Assembly: GCF_010119225.1 (NCBI RefSeq)
Contig: NZ_WNKF01000008.1
Span: forward strand, 124,001 to 188,000
Source: Cyclobacterium roseum
GTDB lineage: Bacteria > Bacteroidota > Bacteroidia > Cytophagales > Cyclobacteriaceae
DNA: 64,000 bases
Direction: 5' to 3'
The notes beneath the pieces were generated by a model. The model was not told the origin of the DNA. It searched no databases and was given only the letters and a program-made list of their open reading frames with translations. Each line of letters opens with the position of its first letter. Position 1 is the stretch's first letter. This document shows positions 43,887 to 52,801 of the stretch, in pieces. The position numbers and the translations under genes are program-made.

Positions 43887-44682
43887 TGTAGCACGGGGTG
43901 ATCTGAATCATCAGGTATGCTCTGTAGTAGATTGGGTTTAACGACCGTTTGGGAGTCCGGTTTGCAGATTCCTGAAGCATGCTTTTTTTCCCTTTCCATC
44001 AGTCCCCGCACTGAAATAGGTAAAGAAAAAGCCAATCAGGTAATTACCCAATATGGTAAAGGGACCGGTGCTATGGGATTTTGATTGGGAATTTCTGACT
44101 TTGATTTGGCTTAATAATCAGGAAGGTGCAGGTAAATCTAAATTCCCATGTGGGCTAATTCTCCCATTCTCGTATGGTATAAGCAATAGCATGGGAGAAA
44201 TTTTTTTCAAGCAGACCCTGTTTTACTTTCTTTTGCTATTGACGCTCGTCAATCCCCCTAACTTATAGTCGGTGTATGCCTGCTGAATGGTGCGCCTTTT
44301 GTCAGCGGTGCAAACTGGAATCCAATTGAACATGGAACCTTCAAATGCCTACCATTCCTCCAATCGGTTCCAATAGGGGTTGATAACGCCCTGATCAGAA
44401 TTAGGGGGCGTTTGTTTCGGTAACACGCCGTAATACAGTGTCTTGTATAGGGATACTCAGGCGTAAACCCTTCTGGATTTTTTTTCTGAAAATTTGGGTG
44501 TGACTACCTGAATACAGGATCAATGCCTGAAAATTTTTTAGTACAAGTAGGGCGTTAAAGACCCTTCCTTTTGAAAAGTGGCAGCTAAAAATGATACGAG
44601 ATTTGACGTTAAAAGCGGTGTGTTTAATAACCTGGGCAGGAATTAGCTATTGCATTGGGCATTATCTAGGCGACTAATAAAA
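43887..44682. other. Gene-free stretch with two unassigned hairpins
   Basis: About 800 bases without a supported gene. TTCTCCCAT (44159-44167) and ATGGGAGAA (44191-44199) form a stem followed by a T run. AACGCCC (44385-44391) with GGGCGTT (44406-44412) forms another stem followed by TGTTT. An ORF without a start (44262-44420, about 50 codons, with the phrase GANWNPIEHGTFKCLPFLQ) could be a gene remnant. A small RNA is possible; nothing was identified. Confidence 0.35.
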
Positions 44683-44731
44683 ACCCTTGCCCAAACCGAA
44701 AGGAATTCGAAGCCTTTCGTTGGGCAAGGGT
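44680..44731 (-). terminator. Terminator of amt (minus strand)
   Basis: Long stem-loop: ACCCTTGCCCAA (44683-44694) pairs with TTGGGCAAGGGT (44720-44731), and inside CGAAAGG pairs with CCTTTCG. Read on the minus strand it ends in GGGTTTTTATT, so it terminates the amt transcript. Confidence 0.88.
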
Positions 44732-44764
44732 GGTGAAACTGGTTGAATATCAAATCAGGTGCAT

Positions 44765-46063
44765 TTATTCGTCATAAACAATGGTATATCCTCTAATACC
44801 ATGTTCATGGCTGTCCAAACCGGACCGTTCGTGTTCTTCGGATACCCTGATGCCCACTGTTTTCTTCAGCACAAAAAAGATGGCCAGTGCCGAAATAAAG
44901 GCAGCGGCACCGCAAATAAGTACACCTAGCAGTTGGGTAATGAAGGAATGATCCGGATTGGAAGAGAAGATGCCCACGGCCAGGGTTCCCCAGACCCCGC
45001 AGGTAAGGTGGACAGATACGGCCCCTACTACATCGTCTAGCTTCAATTTATCCAGGAATATGGCAGACAATACCACCAGGATGCCGGCCACGAACCCTAC
45101 TAAGAGTGCAAATATAGGATTGATTACATCGGCTCCTGCCGTAATGCTTACCAGGCCAGCCAGAATGCCATTTAGAACCATTCCGAGGTCTAATCGTTTG
45201 AAGGCGAAATAGGCGGCAAAGAATCCTCCCAAGCCTCCCGCACAGGCTCCAAGCGATGTGGTAACCAATACAAAGGATACCAGGCCTGGGTCAGCAGATA
45301 GGACAGAACCGCCGTTAAAGCCAAACCAGCCCAACCAAAGAAGGAATACCCCTATCACGGCCAGGGGAACACTGGAACCTGGTTTTTCGATCGTTTTTCC
45401 ATTGATATACTTACCGATCCTGGGGCCCACCATAATTACGCCGGCCAGCGCACCCCATCCGCCGACAGAATGCACCAGTGTAGATCCGGCAAAGTCATAA
45501 AACCCCATGTCGTCAAGTGCTCCGCCACCCCATTTCCAGCTTCCGATAATGGGGTAAACTATTCCTACGAAAACAACCGTAAACATCAGGTAGGACCATA
45601 ATTTCACCCTTTCAGCGATGGCACCGGATACAATGGTGGCGGCAGTGGCTGCAAACATGGCCTGAAAAAGAAAGTCAGTCCAATAGGTGTAATTTCCATC
45701 GGCATAAGCTGTGGTAACGTCTGCATCAGCAGGGCTAAACCAAAACATGCTCCAACCGGGCCCGTCAAAACCAAGCCAACCCGGCTGCTCAAATCCGGGA
45801 TACATCAGAAAAAATCCCGTCAGCCCATAAGTCACAATACCTAAGATGGGCGTGACCGTATTTTTAAAAAGGATGTTAACCGTATTTTTGGCCTGACCAA
45901 AACCGGCTTCCACCCCGGCAAAGCCGAGGTGCATGATAAATACCAGTGCTGTTGCCAGCATCATCCAAACGTTATTCGTAGTAAGCAGGTTTTGTGCAAT
46001 GGCATCAGCCAGATCGACTCCATCGGTGCTTACCTGGGTTAAAGGCGAGACAATATTTTTCAT
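44765..46063 (-). CDS. amt: Ammonium transporter Amt
   Basis: 432 aa polytopic membrane protein with eleven hydrophobic segments. Family motifs: VIFMHLGFAGVEAGF-like N-terminus (FIMHLGFAGVEAGFGQAKNTVN), FFLMYPGFEQPGW, DFLFQAMFAATAATIVSGAIAERVKL, the DFAGSTLVHSVGGWGALAG conduction-site stretch with His, WFGFNGGS, and the second-half CAGGLGGFF and VHLTCGVWG with the second pore His. The C-terminal SGLDSHEHGIRGYTIVYDE tail is typical for gating. No glnB/glnK is adjacent, which is somewhat unusual. Confidence 0.95.
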   Translation of the reverse strand: MKNIVSPLTQVSTDGVDLADAIAQNLLTTNNVWMMLATALVFIMHLGFAGVEAGFGQAKNTVNILFKNTVTPILGIVTYGLTGFFLMYPGFEQPGWLGFDGPGWSMFWFSPADADVTTAYADGNYTYWTDFLFQAMFAATAATIVSGAIAERVKLWSYLMFTVVFVGIVYPIIGSWKWGGGALDDMGFYDFAGSTLVHSVGGWGALAGVIMVGPRIGKYINGKTIEKPGSSVPLAVIGVFLLWLGWFGFNGGSVLSADPGLVSFVLVTTSLGACAGGLGGFFAAYFAFKRLDLGMVLNGILAGLVSITAGADVINPIFALLVGFVAGILVVLSAIFLDKLKLDDVVGAVSVHLTCGVWGTLAVGIFSSNPDHSFITQLLGVLICGAAAFISALAIFFVLKKTVGIRVSEEHERSGLDSHEHGIRGYTIVYDE

Positions 46064-46551
46064 AGGAACCTATTATTAAAGGGTTATGGTTAGAAATGCT
46101 ACTTTATTTTAAGCGTCTGAATCAAATCTAATCAATAATGGGTAAAAAAATAACCTCTTATAACATAAATAATGTATTTAGTACCTGACAAAAGGTTAAT
46201 AATTGTGGACTATTGAATAAAATTCAAATTAAGTTAAATTATATGGTTTGAAAATAAACCGGTTGCAAATAAAAATAATAGATTGCAACAGGTTTTATTA
46301 CCGTATTTAAAAAGGTAAATTTTTGAAAAATAAGTGAAATAAATTACTAATGCACAAAAAGACGGATTTATATACCTTTTTTTGGTGCTTTAAAACAGGA
46401 TGGAATGGTTTTGATAAAAAGGACTTTCTTAATATTTATTTTTTTGCTTAGTTGAGCAAAAAAATTGTAAAAACATTTCTTTTCGGAAAATATCAGGTGC
46501 TTGTTATGATTCCAATAGACGTCCGGAATGGGTTGAAAAATTAAATCCTTA
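46064..46551. other. AT-rich region between amt and hemB, with a 48-bp diverged tandem copy
   Basis: 488 bases. The left part contains the amt promoter region. Near hemB, GATTCCAATAG occurs at 46508-46518 and again at 46556-46566 with similar flanks, so a short segment spanning the hemB 3' end seems duplicated. No gene and no terminator were recognised. Confidence 0.45.
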
Positions 46552-47520
46552 TCAGGATTCCAATAGGGCCACTTCTTTGGCAAAATAGGTCAAAATGATT
46601 TTCGCACCGGCCCTCTTGATGCTGAGCAGGGATTCCAGCATGGCTCGTTCTCCATCCAGCCAGCCATTGGCTGCCGAAGCCTTGATCATGGCATATTCAC
46701 CGCTCACATTATAGGCGGCAATGGGTAGGGGGAAACGGTCATGAAGCAGTTTGATGATGTCCAGATAGGCCAGGGCAGGCTTGACCATCAGAAAATCCGC
46801 TCCCTCTTCCATATCCAATTGCCCTTCAATCAAGGCCTCCTGGCTGTTGGCCGGATCCATCTGATAGGTTTTTTTATCTCCGGATTTTGGGGCGGAATCC
46901 AGGGCATCCCGGAAGGGATTGTAGAAGGCACTGGCGTATTTGGCCGTGTAGGACATAATCGAGACTTCCTTGTAGCCGTTTTCGTCTAGCAATTTACGAA
47001 GATAGCCCACCCGGCCGTCCATCATATCGGAGGGGCCGATGATGTCTGCCCCGGCTTTTGCCTGAGCCAGGGTCATTTTGCCCAGAATTTCCAGCGTCTC
47101 ATCATTCAGGATTTTACCGTTTTCTACCAGGCCATCGTGACCGTCCGAATTGTAAGGGTCCATGGCCACATCGGTCATGATGCAGGCCTGGGGAAAGCTC
47201 TGCTTGATGGTTCGCAAGGCCTTTAAATAAAAGGTATCTTCCCGGTAACTTTCCGTAGCAAAGCGGTCCTTTTTGTCTTCCGGATAGGCTGGGAAAATAT
47301 CAAAGGCATTGATCCCCAGCCTCAGGCAGGAGTCAATTTCCTCCAGCATCAGGTCCAGCGAATACCGGTAAATACCCGGCATGGATTTTACTTCTACTTT
47401 TTGGTTGATGCCATCGATCAGAAACAACGGAAAAATAAAATCGCTGACGGAGAGCCTGGTTTCTTCTACCAGAGAGCGAATGGCGGCAGATTTTCGGTTT
47501 CTTCGGGGTCTTCTAAGCAT
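46552..47520 (-). CDS. hemB: Porphobilinogen synthase (delta-aminolevulinic acid dehydratase)
   Basis: Condenses two 5-aminolevulinate molecules in haem synthesis; 322 aa. Motifs: LSVSDFIFPLFLIDG, DVAMDPYNSDGHDGLVENG (metal site with Asp in place of the zinc-type Cys cluster, hence a magnesium-type enzyme), SDMMDGRVGYLRKLLDENGY, SYTAKYASAFYNPFRDAL (one active-site Lys) and DFLMVKPALAYLDI with the Schiff-base Lys near residue 247. The gene is 73 bases downstream of the HAD gene, on the same strand further left, so a shared transcript is possible. Confidence 0.97.
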   Translation of the reverse strand: MLRRPRRNRKSAAIRSLVEETRLSVSDFIFPLFLIDGINQKVEVKSMPGIYRYSLDLMLEEIDSCLRLGINAFDIFPAYPEDKKDRFATESYREDTFYLKALRTIKQSFPQACIMTDVAMDPYNSDGHDGLVENGKILNDETLEILGKMTLAQAKAGADIIGPSDMMDGRVGYLRKLLDENGYKEVSIMSYTAKYASAFYNPFRDALDSAPKSGDKKTYQMDPANSQEALIEGQLDMEEGADFLMVKPALAYLDIIKLLHDRFPLPIAAYNVSGEYAMIKASAANGWLDGERAMLESLLSIKRAGAKIILTYFAKEVALLES

Positions 47521-47593
47521 GGTGAATAGGGTTCTGGAAAGATGTATACTATAGGAGTAAACTGAAGGTGGGCTAATAGGGCTGGTTTTTCAA

Positions 47594-48250
47594 TCAGGAA
47601 AATAATCCGGAAACCATCTCCAGATCTATGTCCCGGTAATCCCGGATGTAATGATCACAAGGGGGTAATTCCTCCTTGCTATGGGAAGAAAGCACTCCCA
47701 CCACGCGCATGCCAGCGTTTCGGGCGGCGGATACACCGGAATGAGAATCCTCAAAGACCAGGCATCGGGCCGGGTCTACATTCAGGTTTCTGGAAGAACT
47801 GAGGTACACTTCCGGGTCGGGTTTGTGTTTTTTTACATTTTCGCTGGCCATAACCGACTCCATGCTGGGCCCGAAACCCAAATGCCCCATAATTAAATCC
47901 AGGTTGGCACGGGGGGCAGAGGTAGCGACTCCGGTTCGGTAGCCTTCTTTTTTTAATGACTGGAGAAACGGTAGAAATTCGGGTAGTGTCTCTACCTTAT
48001 CGGCATAAATTTCCCGAAATAGACCTTCTTTCTCTTGCTCCAGTGCCGTGAACTCAGTCCCGACCACCTCTCTGCCCAGAAAATGAGCAAAGATGTATTT
48101 GTTACTTTTGCCGTACATGTGCCGGGCAAATTCTTCCTCGCTGGGATTCAAGCCCCGTTTGCCAAAAAACACGCGAAACGCCTCCGAGTGGAAAGGATTG
48201 GTATGACAGATCACACCGTCCATATCGAAAATGATGGCCTGCTCCTTCAT
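47594..48250 (-). CDS. HAD-superfamily hydrolase (beta-phosphoglucomutase-like)
   Basis: 218 aa, subfamily IA. Motif [15 protein letters not shown] (DxD nucleophile and acid/base), cap helices 18-80, motif [16 protein letters not shown] (Thr/Ser), motif [20 protein letters not shown], and motif [21 protein letters not shown]. Substrate unknown, probably a small sugar or nucleotide phosphate. Its ATG overlaps the stop of rocD by four bases, so it is translated together with it. Confidence 0.9.
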   Translation of the reverse strand: MKEQAIIFDMDGVICHTNPFHSEAFRVFFGKRGLNPSEEEFARHMYGKSNKYIFAHFLGREVVGTEFTALEQEKEGLFREIYADKVETLPEFLPFLQSLKKEGYRTGVATSAPRANLDLIMGHLGFGPSMESVMASENVKKHKPDPEVYLSSSRNLNVDPARCLVFEDSHSGVSAARNAGMRVVGVLSSHSKEELPPCDHYIRDYRDIDLEMVSGLFS

Positions 48251-49536
48251 TCTACTTCGGTTTTTTCAAATGCCAGAATGGTCTTTTCGATGATATCGCA
48301 GCAGCTGTGCAACTCTTCCATGCTCATAACCAGCGGAGGAGCAAAACGAATGATATTACCGTGTGTGGGTTTGGCCAGTAAGCCGTTGTCTTTTAAAGCA
48401 ACACAAATGTCCCAGGCCGTGCTGCTGTCCGGGCTGTCATTGATTACGATGGCATTCAGCAAGCCCCAGCCTCGAACCAGACTTACCCAGGGAGATTTAT
48501 TGGCAAGCAGTTCCATGCGCTCCCGGAATACCTTGCCCAGGGCCCGGGCGTTTTGGGACAGTTTTTCATCCCGTACCACTTCCAGGGCAGTAATGGCTAT
48601 TTTGGCACCCAGGGGGTTGCCTCCAAAGGTAGACCCGTGTTGTCCAGGGTGAATGACCTCCATGATGGGATTATTGGCCAAAACGGCTGAAACCGGGAAA
48701 AATCCTCCGGAAAGTGCCTTGCCCAGGATCAATATATCCGGTTCCACATAGGTTTCCTGTTTTTCGCAGTGGCCCTCGCAGCTGCAATTACCGCAGACCG
48801 CCAGCAGGGATCCCGTTCTTCCGATGCCGGTTTGGATTTCATCCGCCAGCAATAAGGTCTGATGTTCCTGACACAGTTTTTTAGCCTGCATCATGTAGTC
48901 TTCATCCGGAGTGTTGACGCCCGCCTCGCCCTGTATGGGTTCGATCAGAAAGGCCACCGTCTCCGGATTTTCAGTCAGGGCTGCTTTCAAAGCAGTCAGA
49001 TCATTATAGGGGATCCGTATAAACCCCGGGGTATAGGGGCCGAAGTTTTTCCGGGCATTTTCATCATTGGAAAAGGAAATGACGGTGGTGGTTCGGCCGT
49101 GGAAGTTGCCCTCGGCCACGATGATTTTTGCCTGCTGCTCGGGTACTCCTTTTTTCTCATAGCCCCATTTCCGGGCGATTTTGATGGCGGTCTCCACTGC
49201 TTCTACGCCGGTATTCATGGGCAACACCTTGTCGAAGCCGAAATATTCGGTAATGTATTTTTCATAGGGCCCCAGCACGTCATTGTGAAATGCCCTGGAA
49301 GTAAGGGTGAGGGTACCGGCCTGTGCGATAAGGGCCTCCTTTATCCGGGGATGGCAATGCCCCTGATTGACGGCCGAATAGGCCGAAAGAAAGTCAAAAT
49401 ATTTTTTTCCTTCCACGTCCCAAAGGTATACTCCTTCTCCTTTTGTAAGTACAACGGGCAAAGGATGGTAATTGTGGGCCCCGTGGATATGTTCTAATTG
49501 TATCGCTTCCTTGCTTGAACTGATCTCCTGCATCAT
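48247..49536 (-). CDS. rocD: Ornithine--oxo-acid transaminase with Cys-rich insertion
   Basis: PLP-dependent delta-transamination of ornithine to glutamate semialdehyde; about 429 aa. Shown by [57 protein letters not shown]-type ([20 protein letters not shown]), [14 protein letters not shown] and the PLP-Lys region [19 protein letters not shown]. An insertion with Cys at 248, 251, 253 and 257 ([10 protein letters not shown]) lies between GSLLAV and EPDIL. The upstream frame to 49635 lacks family residues, so 49536 ([13 protein letters not shown]) is chosen. With the HAD gene it forms a coupled pair. Confidence 0.93.
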   Translation of the reverse strand: MMQEISSSKEAIQLEHIHGAHNYHPLPVVLTKGEGVYLWDVEGKKYFDFLSAYSAVNQGHCHPRIKEALIAQAGTLTLTSRAFHNDVLGPYEKYITEYFGFDKVLPMNTGVEAVETAIKIARKWGYEKKGVPEQQAKIIVAEGNFHGRTTTVISFSNDENARKNFGPYTPGFIRIPYNDLTALKAALTENPETVAFLIEPIQGEAGVNTPDEDYMMQAKKLCQEHQTLLLADEIQTGIGRTGSLLAVCGNCSCEGHCEKQETYVEPDILILGKALSGGFFPVSAVLANNPIMEVIHPGQHGSTFGGNPLGAKIAITALEVVRDEKLSQNARALGKVFRERMELLANKSPWVSLVRGWGLLNAIVINDSPDSSTAWDICVALKDNGLLAKPTHGNIIRFAPPLVMSMEELHSCCDIIEKTILAFEKTEVE

Positions 49537-49755
49537 GGATCTCCTGTTTAATTCTTTTAAATGGTGTTTCGGAGCAATTTCTTTCCGAAGGGGCAAATAT
49601 AAGAAAAGGGATCCGGAAACCGGAGGCAAAACCAAAAAGTTGGTAGGCAGGGATTTATTTAATAATTATGTTACCTACTTTTGTTATTTAATGAAAACTT
49701 CCGATATTTGCAAACCCAATTGAAAAAGTAAAAACAACACGGATACATATATATC

Positions 49756-49998
49756 ATGGCAAAAATTTGTGACATAACTGGAAAAAGGCCTCAGGTAGGA
49801 AATAACGTATCACACGCCAATAACAAAACCAAGCGTAGATTTTACCCCAACCTGCACAAGAAGAGCTTTTACATCCCGGAGGAAGATGCCTGGATTACGT
49901 TGAAAGTATCCTCTTCTGCTTTGAGGACCATCAATAAAAAAGGAATCAGTGCGGTATTGAAAGAGGCGCAGAAAAAAGGAGAAATCGTCATCAAATAA
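49756..49998 (+). CDS. rpmB: 50S ribosomal protein L28
   Basis: 80 aa: MAKICDITGKRPQVGNNVSHANNKTKRRFYPNLHKK is the L28 signature. First of a three-gene cluster (L28, L33, DUF4295) that is typical of Bacteroidota, 38 bases before rpmG. A TACTTTTG at 49676-49683 may be its -7 element. Confidence 0.97.
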   Translation: MAKICDITGKRPQVGNNVSHANNKTKRRFYPNLHKKSFYIPEEDAWITLKVSSSALRTINKKGISAVLKEAQKKGEIVIK

Positions 49999-50035
49999 GG
50001 TGTCTACTTCCAACCACACTAAATCATAATACGCA

Positions 50036-50218
50036 ATGGCTAAGAAAGGTAACAGAGTACAGGTAATCCTGGAATGTACGGAACACAAGCAAAGTGGTAT
50101 GCCCGGTACTTCCCGGTACATCACCACCAAGAATAGAAAAAATACTACCGAGCGCTTGGAATTGAAAAAATTCAATCCCATTTTGAAAAAAGTGACGGTT
50201 CATAAAGAAATCAAGTAA
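50036..50218 (+). CDS. rpmG: 50S ribosomal protein L33
   Basis: 60 aa, [52 protein letters not shown]: a complete L33. It lacks the CxxC zinc pairs (only one Cys, at position 14), so it is a zinc-independent form, as is usual in this phylum. Confidence 0.96.
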   Translation: MAKKGNRVQVILECTEHKQSGMPGTSRYITTKNRKNTTERLELKKFNPILKKVTVHKEIK

Positions 50219-50248
50219 TCACTTCCTTCGGGATAAAACAGAAATATT

Positions 50249-50401
50249 ATGGCTAAGAAAGTAGTAGCAACACTGAAAAAAGAAGGTGGTGTCTCGTATG
50301 CCAAAGTGATCAAAGCGGTTCGGTCCGAGAAGACCGGAGCCTATACCTTCAAGGAGGAAATGGTGCCCAGTCCTTTGGTTCAGGAGACCCTTAAAAAATA
50401 A
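50249..50401 (+). CDS. DUF4295 family small protein
   Basis: A 50-aa basic protein that begins MAKKVVATLKKEGGVSYAKV and ends QETLKK. In Bacteroidota this small ORF regularly follows rpmB and rpmG, and a ribosomal link is supposed. It is 30 bases after rpmG and is followed by the terminator of the cluster. Confidence 0.85.
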   Translation: MAKKVVATLKKEGGVSYAKVIKAVRSEKTGAYTFKEEMVPSPLVQETLKK

Positions 50402-50430
50402 GGATTATCCCGCCATTCACGCATTTATAC

Positions 50431-50462
50431 ATCCCTTTCGGTTCTTATCGAAAGGGATTTTT
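50431..50462 (+). terminator. Terminator of the L28/L33/DUF4295 cluster
   Basis: Perfect 10-bp stem ATCCCTTTCG/CGAAAGGGAT (50431-50440 with 50449-50458), 8-nt loop, followed by TTTT. Confidence 0.92.
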
Positions 50463-50491
50463 GCGTATATTCGGGTCATAGAAACGTACTT

Positions 50492-51451
50492 ATGGGAATA
50501 TTTGGTTTTTTTTCTAAAGAGGAAAAAGAGAGTCTGGACAAGGGGCTGGAGAAATCCAGCAAAAACCTTTTTTCAAAGCTGGGTAAAGCCATCGTGGGCA
50601 AGTCCAAAGTGGATGAGGACATACTGGATGAGCTGGAAGAGATCCTGATCACCTCCGATGTAGGTGTGGATACCACCATCAAGATCATCCGGCGCATTGA
50701 AGAGCGGGTGGCCCGAGACAAATACGTGAATACCGCCGAACTGGACCTGCTGTTACGGGAGGAGGTGTCCGGACTGTTGGAGGAGAACAATACCCAGGAT
50801 TTGGGCGACTTTGACCTTCCGGAAGGCAAGAAGCCCTACGTCATCATGGTAGTAGGGGTCAACGGGGTGGGCAAGACGACTACGATCGGAAAATTGGCCC
50901 ACCAATTCAAGCAGGCCGGAAAGTCAGTGGTGCTGGGAGCGGCGGATACCTTCCGTGCCGCTGCCGTGGACCAGCTTATCCTCTGGGGGGAACGGGTGGA
51001 CGTGCCGGTTATCTCCCATGGCATGAACACCGACCCTGCTTCGGTAGCCTTTGACACGGTAAAAAAGGCCGTGGAAATGAAGGCAGATGTGGTGATTGTG
51101 GATACGGCGGGCCGGCTGCATACCAAGGTCAACCTGATGAACGAACTGACCAAGATCAAGCGGGTGATGCAAAAATTCATCCCCGAGGCACCCCACGAGA
51201 TTTTGCTGGTGTTGGATGGCTCTACCGGTCAGAATGCCTTTATTCAGGCCAAGGAATTTACCAAAGCCACCGAGATCAGTGCCCTGGCCATCACCAAGCT
51301 GGACGGCACGGCCAAGGGAGGCGTGGTCATCGGCATTTCAGATCAATTCAAGATCCCGGTTAAGTATATTGGGGTAGGAGAGAAGATGACCGATTTGCAG
51401 GTCTTTGACCGAAGGGAATTTGTGGATTCGCTTTTTAAGAAAAATAGGTGA
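50492..51451 (+). CDS. ftsY: Signal recognition particle receptor FtsY
   Basis: SRP-dependent GTPase that docks ribosome-SRP complexes at the membrane. 319 aa, with a short N-terminal charged region instead of the long acidic A domain. The NG domain is complete: GVNGVGKTTTIGKLAHQ (G1), DTFRAAAVDQL, DTAGRLHTKVNLMNEL (G3), TKLDGTAKGGVV (G4), and the C-terminal GVGEKMTDLQVFDRREFVDSLF. The stop codon lies at the very start of a GATGAT low-complexity stretch. Confidence 0.97.
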   Translation: MGIFGFFSKEEKESLDKGLEKSSKNLFSKLGKAIVGKSKVDEDILDELEEILITSDVGVDTTIKIIRRIEERVARDKYVNTAELDLLLREEVSGLLEENNTQDLGDFDLPEGKKPYVIMVVGVNGVGKTTTIGKLAHQFKQAGKSVVLGAADTFRAAAVDQLILWGERVDVPVISHGMNTDPASVAFDTVKKAVEMKADVVIVDTAGRLHTKVNLMNELTKIKRVMQKFIPEAPHEILLVLDGSTGQNAFIQAKEFTKATEISALAITKLDGTAKGGVVIGISDQFKIPVKYIGVGEKMTDLQVFDRREFVDSLFKKNR

Positions 51452-51486
51452 TTTGATGATTTGGTGATGTGGTGATGTGATGATAC
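51449..51486. repeat. Degenerate GATGAT/TGGTGATG low-complexity repeat
   Basis: Imperfect repetition of TGATG units right after ftsY. A similar stretch is found at 63262-63305. Its T/G-rich composition is unlike the neighbouring coding sequence. Confidence 0.6.
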
Positions 51487-51540
51487 GGTGCCTGAGCGAA
51501 GGCAGCGGACGAAGACGGACCCTCAACGGTTACAGGCATT

Positions 51541-51945
51541 GACCTTTGGGGTTTCCAATAACCCCGAAGGTCTTTTCCTGGACGTGAACGTTTAAAACCT
51601 TCGGGGTCTCGAAGACCCCAAAGGTTTCGGGCATTGACCTTTGGGGTTTCTTCAACCCCGAAGGTCTTTTCTGGAACGTGTACTGAAAGAAACCTTCGAG
51701 GTCTCAAAGACCCCAAAGGTTTCGGGCATTGACCTTTGGGGTTTCTTCAACCCCGAAGATCTTTTCTGGAACGTGTACGAAAGAAACCTTCGAGGTCTCG
51801 AAGACCTCAAAGGTTATGCGTATTGACCTTTGGGGTTTCTCCAACCCCGAAGGTCTTTCCTGGAACGTGTACGTTTGAAACCTTCGAGGTCTCAAAGACT
51901 TCAAAGGTTATAGATTTTGACCGTTGGGCTGGAAAAACCCGTATA
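51541..51945. repeat. REP array, left side of the RAYT gene
   Basis: Alternating hairpins A and B with a period of 94-95 bases. A units start at 51541, 51636, 51731 and 51825, with arms such as GACCTTTGGGGTT and AACCCCGAAGGTC. B units are at 51596-51626, 51691-51721, 51785-51815 and 51879-51909, with arms such as AACCTTCGAGGTC and GACCTCAAAGGTT. A degenerate fifth A unit is at 51918-51945. Each unit has the same mismatch position in its stem, as in REP/BIME elements. Confidence 0.85.
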
Positions 51946-52004
51946 TTTCTTTCCGGGTTTCATAGAGAATGATTATTTTAACTCGCCTAAACGATATATT
52001 CACG

Positions 52005-52562
52005 ATGGATGTTTTTGATGCTGAATGTGTGTATCATGTATACAGTAGGGCCATTGGAAATGAAAAGCTATTTCAAATAGAAGATAATTATGGCTACTTC
52101 CTGGAAAAATACGATCATTTTTTAGGTGAAAATGTGCAAACCTTGGCTTTTTGTCTTATTCCAAATCATTTTCACTTTCTGATAAAAATAAATAGGGGTG
52201 TCACCAACGATAAAATCGTCAAAGCTTTTTCTAATTTCCTGAATTCTTACAGCAAAAGTATAAACAAAGCATTCAAAAGAAACGGTGCATTATTTCAAAG
52301 AAAATTTAAGCGCAAAAAAATTGACAAGGAGGATTATTTAAGCAGAATTGTTATTTACATTCATCTCAATCCTATGAAACATAAACTGACCAAGGAACCT
52401 CTGGATTGGAAGTATTCTTCTTTTCGAAGTTATTTATCTAAAACAAAGTCCAAACTAAATCGGGAATTGGTTTTAGAGTGGTTTGGAGGGTTGGACGGGT
52501 TTAAACTTGCACATCAAACTAATACGGAATTTTATATTTCTGAGGAGTTTGCTTTGGAATGA
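52005..52562 (+). CDS. REP-associated tyrosine transposase (RAYT, IS200-like Y1 family)
   Basis: 185 aa Y1 HUH nuclease: VYHVYSRAIGNEKLF at the N-terminus, CLIPNHFHFLIKI with the HUH motif at residues 55-57, GALFQRKFKRKKI, and RIVIYIHLNPMKHKL with the likely catalytic Tyr at 118. It is flanked on both sides by REP hairpins of the same family, and it lies within the alternating pattern, so these are its probable substrates. An upstream ATG (51969) is in frame, but residues before MDVFDAECVYH do not fit the family. No frameshift; probably active or recently so. Confidence 0.88.
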   Translation: MDVFDAECVYHVYSRAIGNEKLFQIEDNYGYFLEKYDHFLGENVQTLAFCLIPNHFHFLIKINRGVTNDKIVKAFSNFLNSYSKSINKAFKRNGALFQRKFKRKKIDKEDYLSRIVIYIHLNPMKHKLTKEPLDWKYSSFRSYLSKTKSKLNRELVLEWFGGLDGFKLAHQTNTEFYISEEFALE

Positions 52563-52582
52563 TTGTACAAATCTGCGGTGAA

Positions 52583-52801
52583 AACCTTCGGGGTCTCAAA
52601 GACCCCAAAGGTTTGACACATTGACCTTTGGGTTTCCCGAACCCCGTATTCTTTGCGGAGCGAGTACGAAAAAAACCTTCGAGGTCTCAAAGACCTCAAA
52701 GGTTTGACTACATTGACCTTTGGGGTTTCCTAAAACCCCGAAGGTCTGACTCGGAGCGTTCACGAAAAAAACTTTCGAGGTCCGAAAAGACCTCAAAAGT
52801 T
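52583..52801. repeat. REP array, right side of the RAYT gene
   Basis: B-A-B-A-B pattern continuing the left array: B units at 52583-52613, 52674-52704 and 52770-52801 (the last diverged), A units from 52623 (degenerate) and 52715-52746. The last B unit overlaps the 3' end of the minus-strand hydrolase gene. Confidence 0.85.

Noticed and set aside
48862-49497. 211-codon ORF antisense to rocD
   Set aside because: Shadow of a high-GC coding frame; composition is that of a reverse complement.
51435-51972. Several short ORFs on both strands through the left hairpin array, with repeating Leu-Trp-Gly and Thr-Pro-Lys-Val phrases
   Set aside because: They are translations of the REP repeats; the same phrases recur with the repeat period in several frames.
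51541-52801. Possible CRISPR array from 95-bp periodic repeats
   Set aside because: The spacer parts are also repeated, the repeats are hairpins of two alternating types, and a RAYT gene sits among them.
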